Source: Apus apus (Eukaryota > Chordata > Aves > Apodiformes > Apodidae). From it: 64,000 nt of DNA. Positions within the stretch are counted from its first letter, which is position 1. Each line of letters opens with the position of its first letter. The notes below the pieces were generated by a model that saw nothing but the letters and a program-made list of their open reading frames with translations, had not been told where the DNA came from and searched no databases. The stretch spans positions 5,332,001 to 5,396,000 of the forward strand of contig NC_067294.1 in assembly GCF_020740795.1 (NCBI RefSeq), in the 5' to 3' direction. The translations under genes were made by a program, and so were the position numbers. Below are positions 34,835 to 49,800 of this stretch, piece after piece.

Positions 34835-37800
34835 CTGAAATGAGAGAGGGCTGGGGTCAGAGAGAAGCCGGGGCAGGCAACAAGAGAGGCCCTAGACGTG
34901 AGCTGGTGAAGCCCGGTTTACCTCGCTCAAGATGATCCACACTGGGGAGTCAGTCTGGATGGTCAGCCTGATGGCCTCCAGGGGCCCGAAGGATGGGTCC
35001 ACCTCACCCTCTGCAACACCCTTGGAGAAGGAACCTGGTGGAGAGAGCAGATGGGTGATGTGGGGATGGTCCCCTGGCAGCTGGGATGGCCTCAAGGGGA
35101 CCACAAGCTGCCACGGCAGCCCCTGACTGCAGCTCCCTGCTGTGAGATGGGCTGAAAACCAGCAGCCTGGACATCACTACAGTGCAAAACGCTACTTCTA
35201 TGGTGACAAAAAAAAACCAACAGCTCAACAAAACAAAATGGGGAGTACTTGGCTGCACATCACTGCTGTGTGGAACAGGCAGTGATGGCCTGCTGGCAGC
35301 TCTGAGCTCTGTCCTGCAAGAGACAAATAGTTCAGGATTCACGCCATGGAGGTGTCTTACCTCCAGAGAACTAGCAAGACCTCAGCCTTTTGCTGTGTCC
35401 CATTTTTGGGTGTGATGGTTTAGAGTTGTTTTTTTTTAATGCAACTGGGATAAACCAGACAGCATGCAGAGGAATGCTAAAAATGGCAAAAACATATGCA
35501 TGCCTGGGGATTTTTCTTATATTTGTCTATTTAAAACAAAACAAGTCCTAGCAGGGAAACCAGGGCTTTACCACACAGCAGCAGGTCCCTGTAGGCTGCG
35601 GTCACTTTTTCTTGTCCAAGAGCAGGACAAGTACTATAAGAAGCTCAGGTGGCAGAAATCAAAGTCCAAGCTGCAAGTGGTGTGAGTACTGAGACAGGCT
35701 GTGGTGGGAGATGGTGAAATCATCTGCACTGGAGGTTTTTAAGGCCAGATTAGGCAAATGGATAATCTGAATTATTTGGGCCTTGCTCTAAGCAGAGGAA
35801 GGCAGAAATGTAGGGCTGAAAACTACCTGAAGCAGACACCTAATCTAAAGACAGGAGGGAGGGCAGTGGAGGAAAGGAGACAGTGATGATTAAATCCTGC
35901 TCCAACCGGGCTCCTGGCAAGAAAAAATTACTCTTTGCCAAGCAAGAAGCACTAAGGGTCTTTATTCGCTGGGAGGTGAGTATATGGGCTGTGTTACCAA
36001 ACCCAGTGGGCAGCTTATCACCCCACACTGTACCTATCTGGATGTAGCCATCTGGTGTCCTGCGGTATTTGACGACTGTTCCTCTTCCCTCCTGCAAGGC
36101 TTCCTTATCTGACTGCAGGCTCTGTGGGAAGGAGAGGTGCTCTGCACAATGCCAGTTGTAAGAGACACCCCAAATCCCCAAGAAACAGCAGCAGCTCTGG
36201 CACTGTCCTCAACAGCAGCCCTTGACATTCCATGCCCCCCCCCTCCAGGCACCTCGAGCCTCATGCCCCAAACCAAGAGGACATTTGCTGCCCCCATACT
36301 GCTTGCTTCCACAGCACCAGACTGGCACCATCCGCTCTGCAGCCACCCCCTCCACCTGAGTGTCCCCTCTGCAGGCATGAAGGCTCCCACAGCAACTGCT
36401 CAGCACAGCATCCCTGCTCCTGAGCTGGGACCACACCAGGCGTGACCCCTGGGCTCCCAGCCAGCACATCTCTAAGGCACTTGCATCTTGTAAACATTTC
36501 TTCTGATGGCTTTAAGCAGTTCCCTTCTCTCAAACCTCTTCTTCCCACTCCTCCCCCATCTCAACCTCTCAATAAAACACTTACGTCAAACGGCAAAACC
36601 TCCACAGTTGTATTGAAGAGTTTGTCTTCTGGGTGCTCGATGTTCCCGCTGCGGAAGAAGAACCTGTGACAGAGACCAAAGTCATGGAAACCCACACTGA
36701 GCGAGGAGGGGCATGACAGCTTTCACCCAGCTGCACCATCAAACAGCTACCAGGCACCTTCCCACAAATCCCACTGGCACATGGTTTGGAAGGAGACCTC
36801 CTGTGCCAGATTAAAGCCTGGATTGCTCACAAGGGCAGGAAAGCAAAGTGCTCTGGTAAACATGGCTCCACCGGAACAGGGTCAGGTTATCCTCCCCTGG
36901 AAGAGCACTGCTCCCTACTCCTGGGCAGCCAAGCATGAGATGGGCAAGAAATTCAACATGAGCCAGAAGAGCAGAATAAAAGTGTCCTCACAAGTTCCAG
37001 GCGGTCCCCATGTCCCCCCCTCCCCGCAGACTCCCCCAGGCACTGGCCTTTCGATGCGGATCGGTTTGAAGAATCTGAATCTGATGAAGTCACCAGCAGT
37101 GGGAGTGAAGGCCCAGAAGAAGTCCTCCCGCAGGTAAGCCTTCTCCAAGGTGAAGTGCTGGTAGGTTTTCAGGCTGGTGCTCACCTCTGCTGGAGGGTTG
37201 ACGTGCTCTTTCCTCAGGGCCTGCTTGCCAAAGTCCTTGTCCTTGGTGGGTGCAAAGCAAAAAGGCAGAATAGGGTAATGAGCTGCTCTCACCCATGAGG
37301 GAGAGGGGTCCCAGCAACAAGGCACTGCAAATTAAAAGCTCTTCATTTGCACAGCATGCAAAGAAGGATGAGGTGCAGAAGAATGAGGGATGGAAGTGGT
37401 CTGGGGAAAGCACCAGACAGGGCAATGAGTGGCTGGGTTCCAGTAGGACACAACTTTAGTAGAGGCACCACTGCTCTGCACTTTGTTCTGGCACCAAAGA
37501 GCCCTTCATTGTCCAAGCGTTCCCCAAAGTGTTTCCCTCCCCCAGGAGCTCCAGTCCTTATGCCTGAGGAGAAGGTGGCTGGGAGCCCAACAATAGCATA
37601 AAATGACTGATGTGCATGGCCCGGCGGGCACTGCACTGCCATACAAAGTGGATCACACCATCCATTCACCCAGGGATTGGACAGACACAGGACTGAGCAC
37701 AGCCCAGGGGTACGTGTCCGTGTGTCCTGCACATACAGCCGTGGGAAGTTTGATTTTGTTGACATTTAAAAACACAAAAAACAATTTAAACTCTTACACT

Positions 37801-40800
37801 ACAAGCTCTAGTCCACATATCTGCAAATTCCAGGAATAAAGAAGGGGTGAGAAGGAAGTCAGGCCAACCCAGGAGTCATCTCTTCAGGGTTTTGCAGTAG
37901 ATGCTTTGAAACCACTTGCCTGGACCATGGTTTGGCACTCAGGATGGGTGGCAAGGACCAGTACCAAGACAAAAACTTCCAGTGACTCTTGGTACATGTC
38001 ACTGCCACGCTGAGAAGTAGGAGCTACATGAGCTCACTGTAATTCAGAATAAAACACAACCACTGCATAGAAATCCATCTGCCACTGTCCCACCAGTTGC
38101 TGTCACTGATGTCCCCACCCCAAAACCAAGCAGCTCCTGGGTGCCTGCAGGCCAGGCCTGGCAGAAAGGCTGTCTTGGACAGACAGCTGGTACCCACCTT
38201 CAGCTTCTGTATCTTCCCAGCCAAGGAGGAGTGGGTTCCCACGTGCTGGAAGAGCGAGGGCTTGAAGCGGATCCTCAGGTTTGCCTTCTGCCTGTCGCAG
38301 TGTTTCTGAAACGAGACAATCCCACAGTGCCCCGTGCTGAAACCTCCAGGGTCAGCTGTGAGCCACCAGAGGAATGGACAAGGGCCTGAGCAGTGATCAA
38401 CATCTCTGCCTCTATCAACATCCCTATGTCCTTCTGTGTTATTTTGGCTTCCATTTGGCAAGCAGGCTTTTAACTGCACTCTGGAGGAACCTGACTGTGA
38501 CTCTTGGCCGGCCACTCCCCAGGCTCTGCTGGTCAGCCAGAGTGCCCAGGTTTAAGTGCCAAATGTCTCCTCGCCAAGCACAGCTTAGCAAATGCTGAGC
38601 AAATCTCCTCTGAGTGCTGTCGGATAGGGACAGCCAGAGAATTTGCCTTGGCTTATCAGGAAAGTCCCTTTCCTACAACTCAGAGCTCGGGATCACCAGT
38701 GTCTGAAGGTACAAAGAGTCCTGGGATGATTCAGAGCCAAAGGGAAGAGGTAATAATAACAGGCTCTTTCCAGACAGACAGAGTTATCATTTTGTTGGCA
38801 GATGTTGTTAGGCAGATGTGTGGCACGTGCCACTGTCAGAGCTCTTTGACTGCTTCACACCCATCCCACCATGTAAATAAAATTGGAAATGCAACTCCAA
38901 TCCAGCCAGTGATTTTCCATGGGGTGGAGGGAGAGAGAGACAATGAAGAAGGAAGAAAGAACAAAGGGGAAAAATACTGAGAACACGGAGACAAGAACTC
39001 CCATCTTAAAAACCATTTGTCTCAGTCTGGGGGGAGCAGGACAAAAACACAGGGTTAAAAACTGGAGGAAGAGGGTATTTGTTTTCCAACTGTTTTTTCC
39101 AAGAAATGAAACACACACACACACACACCCCTACCACCATCTCCTGTTGCAACCTCCCACCCAAGAGCAATCCCGGTGGAGATCCCGCTGCCAGGCAGGG
39201 CAAAGCCAACCACACCCAGCTCATGGGCTGCCCACAGGCCATCCTGCAGGGAGCTGGGGAAGGCCAGGCATGACCTCTGTGAGCTGCAGAGGAGATAATC
39301 CCCTAATCCAGCTCACTTTACATTAGAAAATTAAAACTAGCCATGCTAATGGGAGAGACCCTGCTCACTGCCAGCAACCTCAGATGCAATCACATCAGGT
39401 CTGATCTCACTCTGGATGGGGAGAGAGAGGAGGAGGAAGGGGAAGAGAGGAAGCTACAGCATCTCCTGGTTTCTCTTCCTCCCCCTTTCCCTTTCTGCTA
39501 AAGAAGTATTTGCTGAAATCAACGTTGTCTCAGTCGAGTCAGGAGGGGGAATGGCTCAGTTGGTGGTAACAAGGTCATCCTTTCAACACAGTTCTACACC
39601 AGGTAAATCTAAAATTAGTTAAAAAAGGAAGAGTAGAATATATCCAGAGCAGGCAAAGCACTTACCAAAAGCCCAGGTCAAACAAACTTTCAATCAAAAA
39701 TAAAAATCTTCCCTGCTACCAATTTGATTCTGCACAGTGGGATTTACCAGGGAAAGTCATGTTTGAAAGGGCACTGTGCAGAGTTAATCATGCAAACAGT
39801 GGGGGGAAAAGAGCCAGAAATCCACACGGAAAGTAGGTTAATTTTTAAAAAGGCAACACGTTTAAGAGGCTTGCAGTTTCTCTTGGGAAAACTTTGGCTC
39901 TCCAGGTAGAAGATAAGTGAAGCAAAGCTAAGGAGAGGATGATCCTGCACAGTGGGATCTACATTTAATCAATGCTCAAGCTGCAGATTTTAAAGCTGGG
40001 GTGGGGGGGCACAGACAGCAGCATCGTTCCCAGCTCCATCCCAGCATCATACTAGTTCAGCTTCCCCCACGGCTGTGAGGATCCTGGGGGCTGCCAGGCA
40101 GGTCTGGGGACTGCTCTGCCACACCTGAGCACGTGGTTTGAAGTGCCAGGACGACACAAGGGGTGTCATCTAAGCCTGGCTTGGCTGCACACTGGGGACT
40201 AGAGACGATGTCACAGCCTCAGGCCAAATTAAACCACATCCTTGCCCCAGTGCTGCAGTGCCCCAAGGATGCCCACTTCCTCCCCCAACACATAAATACA
40301 GTATTTATCCCCAGAGTGGCCTCTTGCTCTGGCATTGCCACCAAAAAGTCGTTGTGGCCATGAAGTGTCTCCTAAGCAACTGGCTTCAAGCTCTGCACAG
40401 GGACTCGGCTGCTCATTCTCTGCCGGGGGAGGAGAGCGGACGAGTAAATACAATATGTTCAGAGAGGAGATGGAGGAGTATCTGGTGGTGAGCTCATCTT
40501 ACAGTTGCTGTCACACACCCTCCTGCTCTGCCATTCCCACTCCCTTCAGTTCCTCACTGCTGCCACCGAGGGTATTTCAAACACAACCTCCACAGGGCAC
40601 AGGGGCTCCTGTGCTGCCACCTGCAAGGTTTCGTGCGGACACGGCTCTGCAAACAGGAAACAGGATGGCAACAGGAAAATGGAGCCCATTTCACCACTCT
40701 GCACCCTCCTGGAAACCCCAACAAGAGCTTTGTGTGCTGTGGCTTAATTTTGGCACACTCTGCATGGCGGGCTGGTTCTTGGGTCATCTGGGGTGAACTC

Positions 40801-43800
40801 TCTGGGCAGCCTCCATGTGTGCTCCAGGCGGGCAGGGCACACGAGCCTGGAGCCAAAGGGTTATTCTAGGATTGCAGTCAGCGAGCAGAGAATGGCTTCA
40901 GGGAGAGAAGCATGCTGGGATGAAAAACAACACAGAAGAATGGGGAAAGGCGCCTCTCCTCAAGGACTGGAGGAGGAATACCCTGTTAGTGCTTAGATGC
41001 AGAAAAAATGCTTTTTCTGACAGCTGCAGACTACAAAAGCCTGAACTCCCAGGTCTTTGCTTACGCCATCTGCAAGGGCACCCTGCAGCACACTCCACAG
41101 GGACAGCACGGCTCGGTGCAAAGGCAGTTAGCACCAGAGCTTACAGAAAAGATCCTCTGGAGACACAGGCCAAGTGTACATGTGCACCCAAACAACAAGT
41201 TTCCCTTCAACAGAGGTTGTTACATACTGCATCTTTCTCAGGGTTGCAGACTTTCACCCAAAGGATGTGATCCAGCAGCCAGTCAATGGGTTTGTCTTTA
41301 TAGAACATCAAGATGAACTCCACAATCAAGCTCAGATCCAGAGACTTGAACATTTTTCCTACAGCACAAATAAAAGGAGAAGAGAGAGAATGCAGCTTCA
41401 GTGTGAAATAGCTGAGAATCAGAGCTGGGAATAAAAAAATCTGGGAGACTGGGCTGTGGAGGCTGGAAGTGTCTATCTCTCTAAGTAAAGGTAATAGCAT
41501 GCAGCTCTGCTTCATGTACCAGTACTGCTGGCACTGCTCATACAGTTCCAGATTTAATATTCATTGCAAAATTAAGAGCATTAGTGTCTCACAGGTCACA
41601 ACAGCATCAGAAGGTCTAAAACTCCTCCATTCAGCAGGGAGAAATAAGGATGAAAAATATTCATCCAGCTGCAGGACAAACCATTTCCTGCCCTGAAAAT
41701 GAAAAGTTTTAGGCCAATCAAACCAGTATCCAAAATAATAGATCAAGCTGCTACTGAAACCATGTACTGCAGTTCCCAAAATAGTTCTATGCTGATGTAA
41801 ACTTCCTTTTGCACACTATTAGGCAAGTCCAGATCCCATCCAGCCTAAAAGCTACTGGTCACATCTAAGCAGGCTGTTGGCTGGGCCACCGACGAGGTTT
41901 ATTTTTATTAAAAGTGAGTATCAGCAGTACCAGCTGTGAGGATCTTTCTCCCCTGTGCAAACACAAGGGTCATTGCAAAAATAGGGAGAGATCAAGTCCA
42001 AGTATTTTACCATCTCTAGGAGACAACTTGTTGGACACAGAGCGTAAGTGCTTACAAGAACCAGCAGACACTTGTGCCTGTGCCTGCAGGAACTGGGGTG
42101 AGTGGGGGGAGAACGTTACCAATAAACCCCAGCTGAGAAAACTCCAGGATCATCCACTCCTCAGAGGGCTGTTGCAAGGCAAAGTTCTTCATCGTGCTGA
42201 GATAGTTTGGTTTGGCCACAATATCATCCTCCAGCTGCAAGAGGAAAGGACACTCAGTGCCAGTGACCCATCCAGGTTCCAGTAACAGCCTCTCTGAGCA
42301 CAGCAATCACACCATAGACCGCAGGAAAGTTTTGGCACAGACCTAGTTTATTTTGGAAGATGCTCCAAGCAGATTCTTCTCACCCAATCTAACAGGTAAA
42401 CAAAACAAGGATTCCTGCCCACATTCCAGGCAGGAGGTCTCCAATTTTAAAGCATCTCAGAAACCCAGTTTTTTTAACTTATCTGGTTAAAACTCTCTCC
42501 CACTGCTGCATCACACAACTGGATGTGCTCCTTGCCTTGTCCCAGTGGGGAACAAGCCACTATGAACTCACAAGCCATGACCCCCCTGCCCCCAGCACCA
42601 AACCCACCTGCACGTAATAGATGCCTTTGGACTGGGCATACATCATTAAAAAGCAGTAGTCGAGGTTCTGCTTCGTCCTCCACCTGCAAGACACAAATGT
42701 GATGGGAGCACTGGTCTCTCCTGGGATGCCAGGCTGCCTGGGGCAGCCAAGAGAGGCCAAATTTAAGCCAGGAAGGTGACACAGCTCTTGGAGGGGGAGA
42801 CAGTATCTGGTCTCTCTCTTTTAGACTCAAACTGGCCAGCTAAGAGTTACTGGAAAACTGAAGGACTTAAACATTAACACCTGGGTTGAAATGACCCTAT
42901 TGGTTGGTGATGGCAACACCACAGCACAAGGCAAGGCCTGCAAAGCTGGTGTCAGTTCCTACCCACCCCATCACGTCCTTCCAGCTCCTGGAGAAAAGCA
43001 AGTTGAAGGGCTTTCCCTGAAGGGCTTTCCCTGATGGAGTCGAGGGGAGATGCTGCAGTTACTTAATGTTTTTAAGCTCATAGATTCTTACCTGACTCTT
43101 TCCTTGGGGTCCCCAAAGGATTCCCGCAGGTGGGAGAAATCAGGATAGAAATGTGGAGACGGGGAAATTACCTCTAGGAGACCTGAGTGTATTTCCTTAG
43201 GGAATCTGAGGAAGAAAAGCAGCAGTAAACAAATACCTTCATGTCTGACACACCATCATAGACCAAATCACTAGGTAAACACTGAGCCACAGAAAAAACA
43301 AAAAAATACAGCCTCTAAGATGAAACTCCCCCCAGCAGCTGGTGCACTTCCAGGCCTCACCAAAGGACACCAGCAGGGACTGTTGCAGTGTGTTCAAGCT
43401 GTTCTCTCCCTCCCACAGTCTCTAATAGCCCCATGTTGGTGTGCTCTGCACCCCCAGCATCCCTCCTGCACACACACACTGGCTGCTGATGGCACCTCAG
43501 GCTGTCAACACAGAACTTCTTTGCAGGTGACCCCTTGGTGCTGCACACCGGTTGCCCCAACTATCAGAGGGGGAAAAAGACTCTTGCCACCATAGGAGAA
43601 GCTGAACTATTTTTCCCGGTCCCCCAATTCATTCCAGTGTCTAACCTCTGCTCTCTGCAGTCCTACAAAGCTGGTTTGTAGAGAAAGCAGGGGACAAGCA
43701 CTGAGCTGCTCACTGTGGTTTGCAGAGGAGGTTTGACCTCAGACGGGGCAGAGTCCTAGCAGGTGCTTTAAAGACAACCACACAGACATCTCACAGTCTG

Positions 43801-46800
43801 CGAGGGCATCCCAGGACAGCTGAGATAAAGGACCACAGGACACCAAAGGTGAAAACACTGAGAAACCAGCAGGACCCACTTCTGCGCAAACATTCCACAA
43901 CTTGTTCCAAAAGGTGCTGCTTGATATTAATTGCACTTAGAAAAAACACAGGTCAGCTTTAAAGACCCACTGTGAGCACCATGTACTTTCTACAGAATTA
44001 AATGGACCTGCAGACTGGGACATCAAAGAAGGAACTTTTTGGCATTATTGGTATTTAGAGATTCTCCAAATGTATCAGTAATTAAAAGCTGTTTTACAGA
44101 GCTTATGTTATGCATTTCTGGTAAGTTACTTAAAACACTGCACTGTGCTGGAGTTAATATATATTGCAGTTAAGAACCCTTTAAAGAGCCAGACTCAAAC
44201 AGAAAAAAAGAATATGTCACCCATCTGAAAAATATGTAGCTACAACAGCCTTGCAAGCAATAGCCAGAGATTACTGTAACTGCAAGAGATAAGTGGGAAA
44301 AAGTTATTTTTACATTGCCCTTTTTGAGAACATTTGGTGCAAGGTTGATTTCCTTTGTTTGTGCAGAGCCAGGAGGACGGGAGATGGGGCAGAGCGAGAC
44401 AAAGCAGTGGGAATGGCAAAAACTTCTCACTTATTTTTCCCTTCCTAATTCCCTTCTTGGGACTGGCAAGATTTCCAGCTAACATTTTCGACTCTTCCCC
44501 TCCTCAGCCAGCGGTGAAACCCAAGCTTCTCACCAAGCTGACAAAACTTGTACTGAAGCAGCAGCAGCTTTTCTCCCTTCTGCAATATGAGCTCAGCCTG
44601 CCCTGGCCCCACATCACCTCAATTCAATTTGGAAGAAAAATAATTTCAGTGGATCAGGGAGGGGCAGGAGGCACTGGAGAGGGGGACAGTGAGAAATCAA
44701 ATAATTAAGTCAATTAAAGTTTCAGGCCCTTTTACGCAGAAGCACTCGCTGCAGTGCCCAGTAATTTCATCAGGATCCACTGGACAATCAGTCCATTATC
44801 CCCCGGTAAGTGCGTCCTCCTGCCAGCAGGCAGAAGGAGGGGAGCTCTGCCAGCTCCTGCACAGCAAGATGGAGGGCTCTGTTTCAGCTCTTCTGCAAGT
44901 GCCCAGGAACACACAACCCTCCCCACAGACATCCCAGCCCCTCTCCCATCATTGGCTCAGGGACATGGGGTGCCTGGAGGAGGTGCTGCCCTTCTGCATC
45001 TCCTTCTTACTGCAGTCCCTTGGAAAGATGCAATCCCAGGAGCTAGATGGGAGTCACAGCCTCTTTTCTCACCACCTTTTTCTTTTGCCTCCAAGCTCTG
45101 GACTGGCTTGTGGTTAATAATCTGTCACCAGCTTCTGCCTAAACAGCCAGAGATGAAGCTGCAAAAGCCACTAAGGCTCCAGGACATAAATAGCAGCTAG
45201 TGTGAGAGACAAATGTAACTAGTGCCTAGGACAAGGGAAAAACAAACAGGCTGGAGCAGGAAGAAAAATGGATCATAGATTTTAAAGCAAAGTAAGGCAG
45301 AGGCATTTGGGTGTGCTTACCACACTGCCCAGTTGCTCTGACTCTGAAGAGCAGGTAGAGGGCTGCACTAGACACAAAAACAGCTGCCAGGATGGCTGGA
45401 AATCTAAATAAATCCTCTTCTTGCAATGCCACAGGACAGAAAGAGCAAAATGAGACAGCACGATGGCGTGTGTGAAATACTGCAAACACAAAGCAGCCTA
45501 ATGGAAGCTGCACATGGGATGCATTTTAGAACAAGCACAAAGTGGAAGCGGCAATAGCAAAGACAGCCCAGAGTTTAAGAACAGAGAAAAAAACTCAGAC
45601 AGCAAAAAAAAATACAAAGGGAAGCAGAAAAGTGTGTATTTTCTCCTTAATGAAGCCATTCCCTGGCCTCTCTACAGACACAGCCCATGCTGCTCTAGTC
45701 ATTTGGAAGTGCTTACAGGGTTTTGATGCTGTCTGCCACGCCGGCTGTGTACTGTGGGTCCGTCTGGAAACAAAACACAGGCAGGGTTAGATCCTTCGGC
45801 CTCAGCCTGTGCCCCCACGGCTCAGAAATCAACTTCAGCACCCCTCCAGAGGTGCTGGCAGCAGCTTTGTACCTCTTCTCTCCTTTTATCCCATTGAACC
45901 TCTCTCCCCATGCTGATGGGTCTCCTAGCAGCCCTCCTTTGTGGCCAGGGTTAACCAAAGGCATCAAAAGGACCCCTAAGGACTCAAGACTCTGCACACC
46001 TTCCCCACCCTGGCACTTCTGCCCCTGGCAGCACAAAGTGTTAACTTCTGGGCTATTTTTTTTCCTCTATACGTGCTGGCTTTCATCCAAACAAATACTC
46101 TTGGCAGAAAAAGATCTCCACCCGTCTTGTGAAAAAGAGGGGTCTATTTATAAGCGTGCATTTTTTCATTTCAGGCTCATTTTGGTGCTCTTCTTCCCAA
46201 AACAACAGCTTCTTCCCACAATCAACCTGGCAACCTGTAAGAGTTGGGAGGCAAAGGTCAGCAGCGCTGCACAACGCTATCTGCAGGCGAGATAAGTGCA
46301 AACGCAGGGACAGGCACCAGGCAGAAACCATCTGCACAGCGACCAGGAAAACAAAATCCAAGAACAAAGGGCAGGAGACCTAAGAGCAAAGTCTGTGGCT
46401 GTTTCCTGGTGCTGGCATTGTTTGGGAGGCCGGGCAGATCTGCAGACACAGCGTTGCAGAAGCCGGGACCAGCTGCCGCTGCGCTCGGTGCCAGGCGAGG
46501 TGAGAAGTGAGATGCTGGGGGTGTGTGTCACAAGCTGAGGACAGCAATTCCATGCTGGAACGGTGACAAGGGAGGGTCTTCTCTAAAGGAAAAAGATCCC
46601 TTTTTGCAAACAGGGCTCAGGCTCCCTGTGCTGGACTGATTTCTTAGCTCAGTGCTGCCAAGAAAACAGCAATGGGAAAAACAAAGGCAGGAAAGATGCT
46701 CCTGGCTTTGGGAACAAATAGGCAGCTCTGCTCCAAGCTCCTGCCACCAAAACAGCAGGTTGGTGACAGCTGAGCTGGCCAGCTCACCCTGGGGCTCCCC

Positions 46801-49800
46801 TCTGCCAGCTGAGGAGCCCCTGGCTCTTGCAGGCAGCCCTCTTGCCTTGAGTGACACCTGCAGAAAGGACATTCAGTTGCTCCACTTGTCCTGAGTCTCC
46901 ACATTAACCACTGTCTGCTGCAGGTTCTTACCACCTCTTCCTTATTTACTCTTTATCCTGTGCCTGGAGAGCCCTAACAAGCAATGCCACGTGCTGGTAC
47001 ATTGAGAAGCACTTTGGGAAGAGGCAGAGCAGGCACAGCAGTGGTTGACACTGCATGGAAGGAGGATGTTGTGTAGCTGCAAGAGCAAGCTTGGCAAGTA
47101 GGACAATGATGATAGTGACCTGCAACATCTACCATCACTGCTACCAGCCTGCACTTCACGGTATCAGAATAAATTTATTTGTTGTTCACTTCCCTCATCA
47201 CAGGTACACATGGAAATTCAGGCGCTGCCATCACAGCATACACCCAATTTTAAAGTCAACTAAAGAAAAAAACATTACTGCCGTCCTAAACAGAAGAAGG
47301 TTTTGGCCAAGTTGCTTAAAACTTCTCCAGCTTTAAGTCACCCACTGTGAAAACAGCCACCAAACCTGTTCTGGCTAAAAAGGAAAAGACATCCAGGATC
47401 AAACCTCATTCCAGGCACTTGAGGCTGGACTCATCCATACACACCTCCTCCTTGAATGAAATTCCAGCCAGGGACCCAAAAGCCAAATTCTACTCAAAAT
47501 ATCAAATTATGGGTAAACAGGAACCAAACTCAAGACATTTATCTTTGTTCTGCTCCCAGGAACACATCATGGAGGTTTATCTTTCTCCCCAGATTTCTGG
47601 AAATTAAGACAAATACACTTCAGGCTCAAGAAAATAATCCTAAGGGGAAAGACATGGAGAAAAATAACCATTTAAACCCAGAGATACAAGCAGCTCTTGC
47701 AGGTGAATGTATCAAGGCTTTTTAGCCCTTGGATTCAACAACTGATTCTGGGTTCCAGGCACCAGTACAAAGAGGTTTATTAGTCTCAGTCCCAAATCAG
47801 CAGGCTCTTATGTTTGGATAGAGGGTTAGTGCTGTCTAACAGGTACCCAAAGAAACGAAGCTGCTTCAGGAGCAGGTCTGAGAGGTCCCCAGACATGGCC
47901 ATGGGGCTGGTCCAGCACATTAGGAACAACCACTCAAGCACCCTGCAAAAGCCATGATTGTTTAGACCAGAAAGATAAAAGCCAATGCTGCACTGGCAGC
48001 TGCCAATGTCTGCCTGCCCACATCCTGCCCCTCTCTGGCCCAGCTGGTGTTTCATTTGGGGCAGGATGTACCTAATGACTGTGGTCAGGTCCAGCCCAAG
48101 GCTGAGCTTCTCTGCCCCAACAAGCAGCAGAGCTGGCCCCCAGGTGGACACCTGTCCTGTCTGGCTCTGAGCCTGGCAGGAAAGGGATGGGGGCCAGGGA
48201 CATGGGGTAAACAGGCAAAGCTCTGTCTTACCTCAGCAATGAGGACAACGATGACAGAGTCCTCCTTCTCCTGCTGCGTGAGCTCTGAGATGAGGGAGTT
48301 GAGGGTGTCAGTGAGGTAGGAATGCACCTCCCGCTTCACGCTGGGAATTCCCATCACAACGGACACTGCCCAGGGCCAAGGAGAGACTTTAGAGAGGGGG
48401 CTGTGCTGGGACAAGATGCTTTGCTCTGCTCCTACAGCTGCCTCGTGGTTCACCGGCTCGGTGCCACATTCCATCATTATAAACCAGTAGTGATCAGCAG
48501 ATTGGTAGGTGCCTGGGACATGTAGGGTTCCCATTCTCCTCTCCCCCAGCCCAGTACTGACCAGCAGCACCCCAGTGTGCCAGGCTGGCACAGCACTCTA
48601 TGTACTCAGACTCTTTCTTTTCTCCCCCAAATCTGAAGGGGGCCTACAGGAAAGCTGGAGAGGGACTTTTTACAAGGACACGTAGTGAGAGGACAATGGG
48701 TAATGGATTAAAATGTGAAGAGGGGAGATTTAAACATTAGGAGGAAATTCTTCACTATAAGGGTGGTGAGACACTGGAACAGGTTGCCCAGAGAAGGTGT
48801 GGAGGCTCCATCCCTGGAAGTGCTCAAGGCCAAGTTCATGAGGCTCTGAGTAACCTGGTTCAGCGAGAGGTGTCCCTGTGCATGCAGGGAGGCTGCATCT
48901 AAATGATCTTTAAGGTCCCTTCCAATACAAACTATTCTATGATTCTAAGGAAACACCTGGACCCACCCACCTCCTCCCCACCCCTGTCTCCTTAGGGCCT
49001 TTTCAGTCTCTGAACAGCAACTTCAAGACCACCCTTGTTCTCCAGACCCCTCCCATGGCCAGAAGCACCTCAGTTTCCAAGGGACAAGTCAGGTCTTTGG
49101 CTTTGGGTTGAGACTGGGGAGCAGGGGGGGAATCATCTAGTATCCAAAGTCCTACTCCAGATGGGATTTATCTCTTAAGATGAGTTAGAGTCTCCATGAA
49201 GCACCCTGCAAACTGTGCTTTCATCTGACCACCTTCCAGGCAAAGCCTAGAGCACTCTGGAGATGGAAAGCAGCAACAAACATCTGGCAGAAGCACTGAG
49301 AACATTTGAGTGCCAGTCAGGAGCACAGACAGCACTCCCCCATGGACTCGCAGACGTGACATGGCTTCCCCACCCCGTGTGCCATGACACCAAGGAAGCT
49401 TGCATGATGCATGCAGCCGTTCCTCCCGTCCTGCTCACCTCCGTACCTCAGCCAGGCCCGGAGGAAAGGGGAACGACATCAAGGTGAGGAAGAGCACCAG
49501 AAGCAGCACTAATTCCCATTTACCTCCAGTGCGCCCCTGTCCCACATGCACGGCTGGCTGCAGACTGTTCTCCTTTGACAGCAAATGTGGCAAATGATGG
49601 AAGATGGTGGGGAGGTGCAGCACATTCTTGTTGGTGATATTCCACAGTTTTAACTTGGTTTCGTCTTAAAAAGGAAAAGGGAATCAATTGCAAGGAATGG
49701 TAGGTAGGAAGAGACTGCAAGGCAAAAAGCCTTTTTAGAGCAGCCTGGCCACCTGAGACTACTGCTGGGTTATAAAAAAAATCAGGCCAACTTTTAACAT

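Noticed and set aside
34835-34921. Possible mirtron in the 87-base last intron of MGAT4B
   Set aside because: Human MGAT4B hosts miR-1229, a mirtron-type microRNA, so I looked. I could not see a convincing long hairpin in this short intron, and the sequence is not similar by eye.
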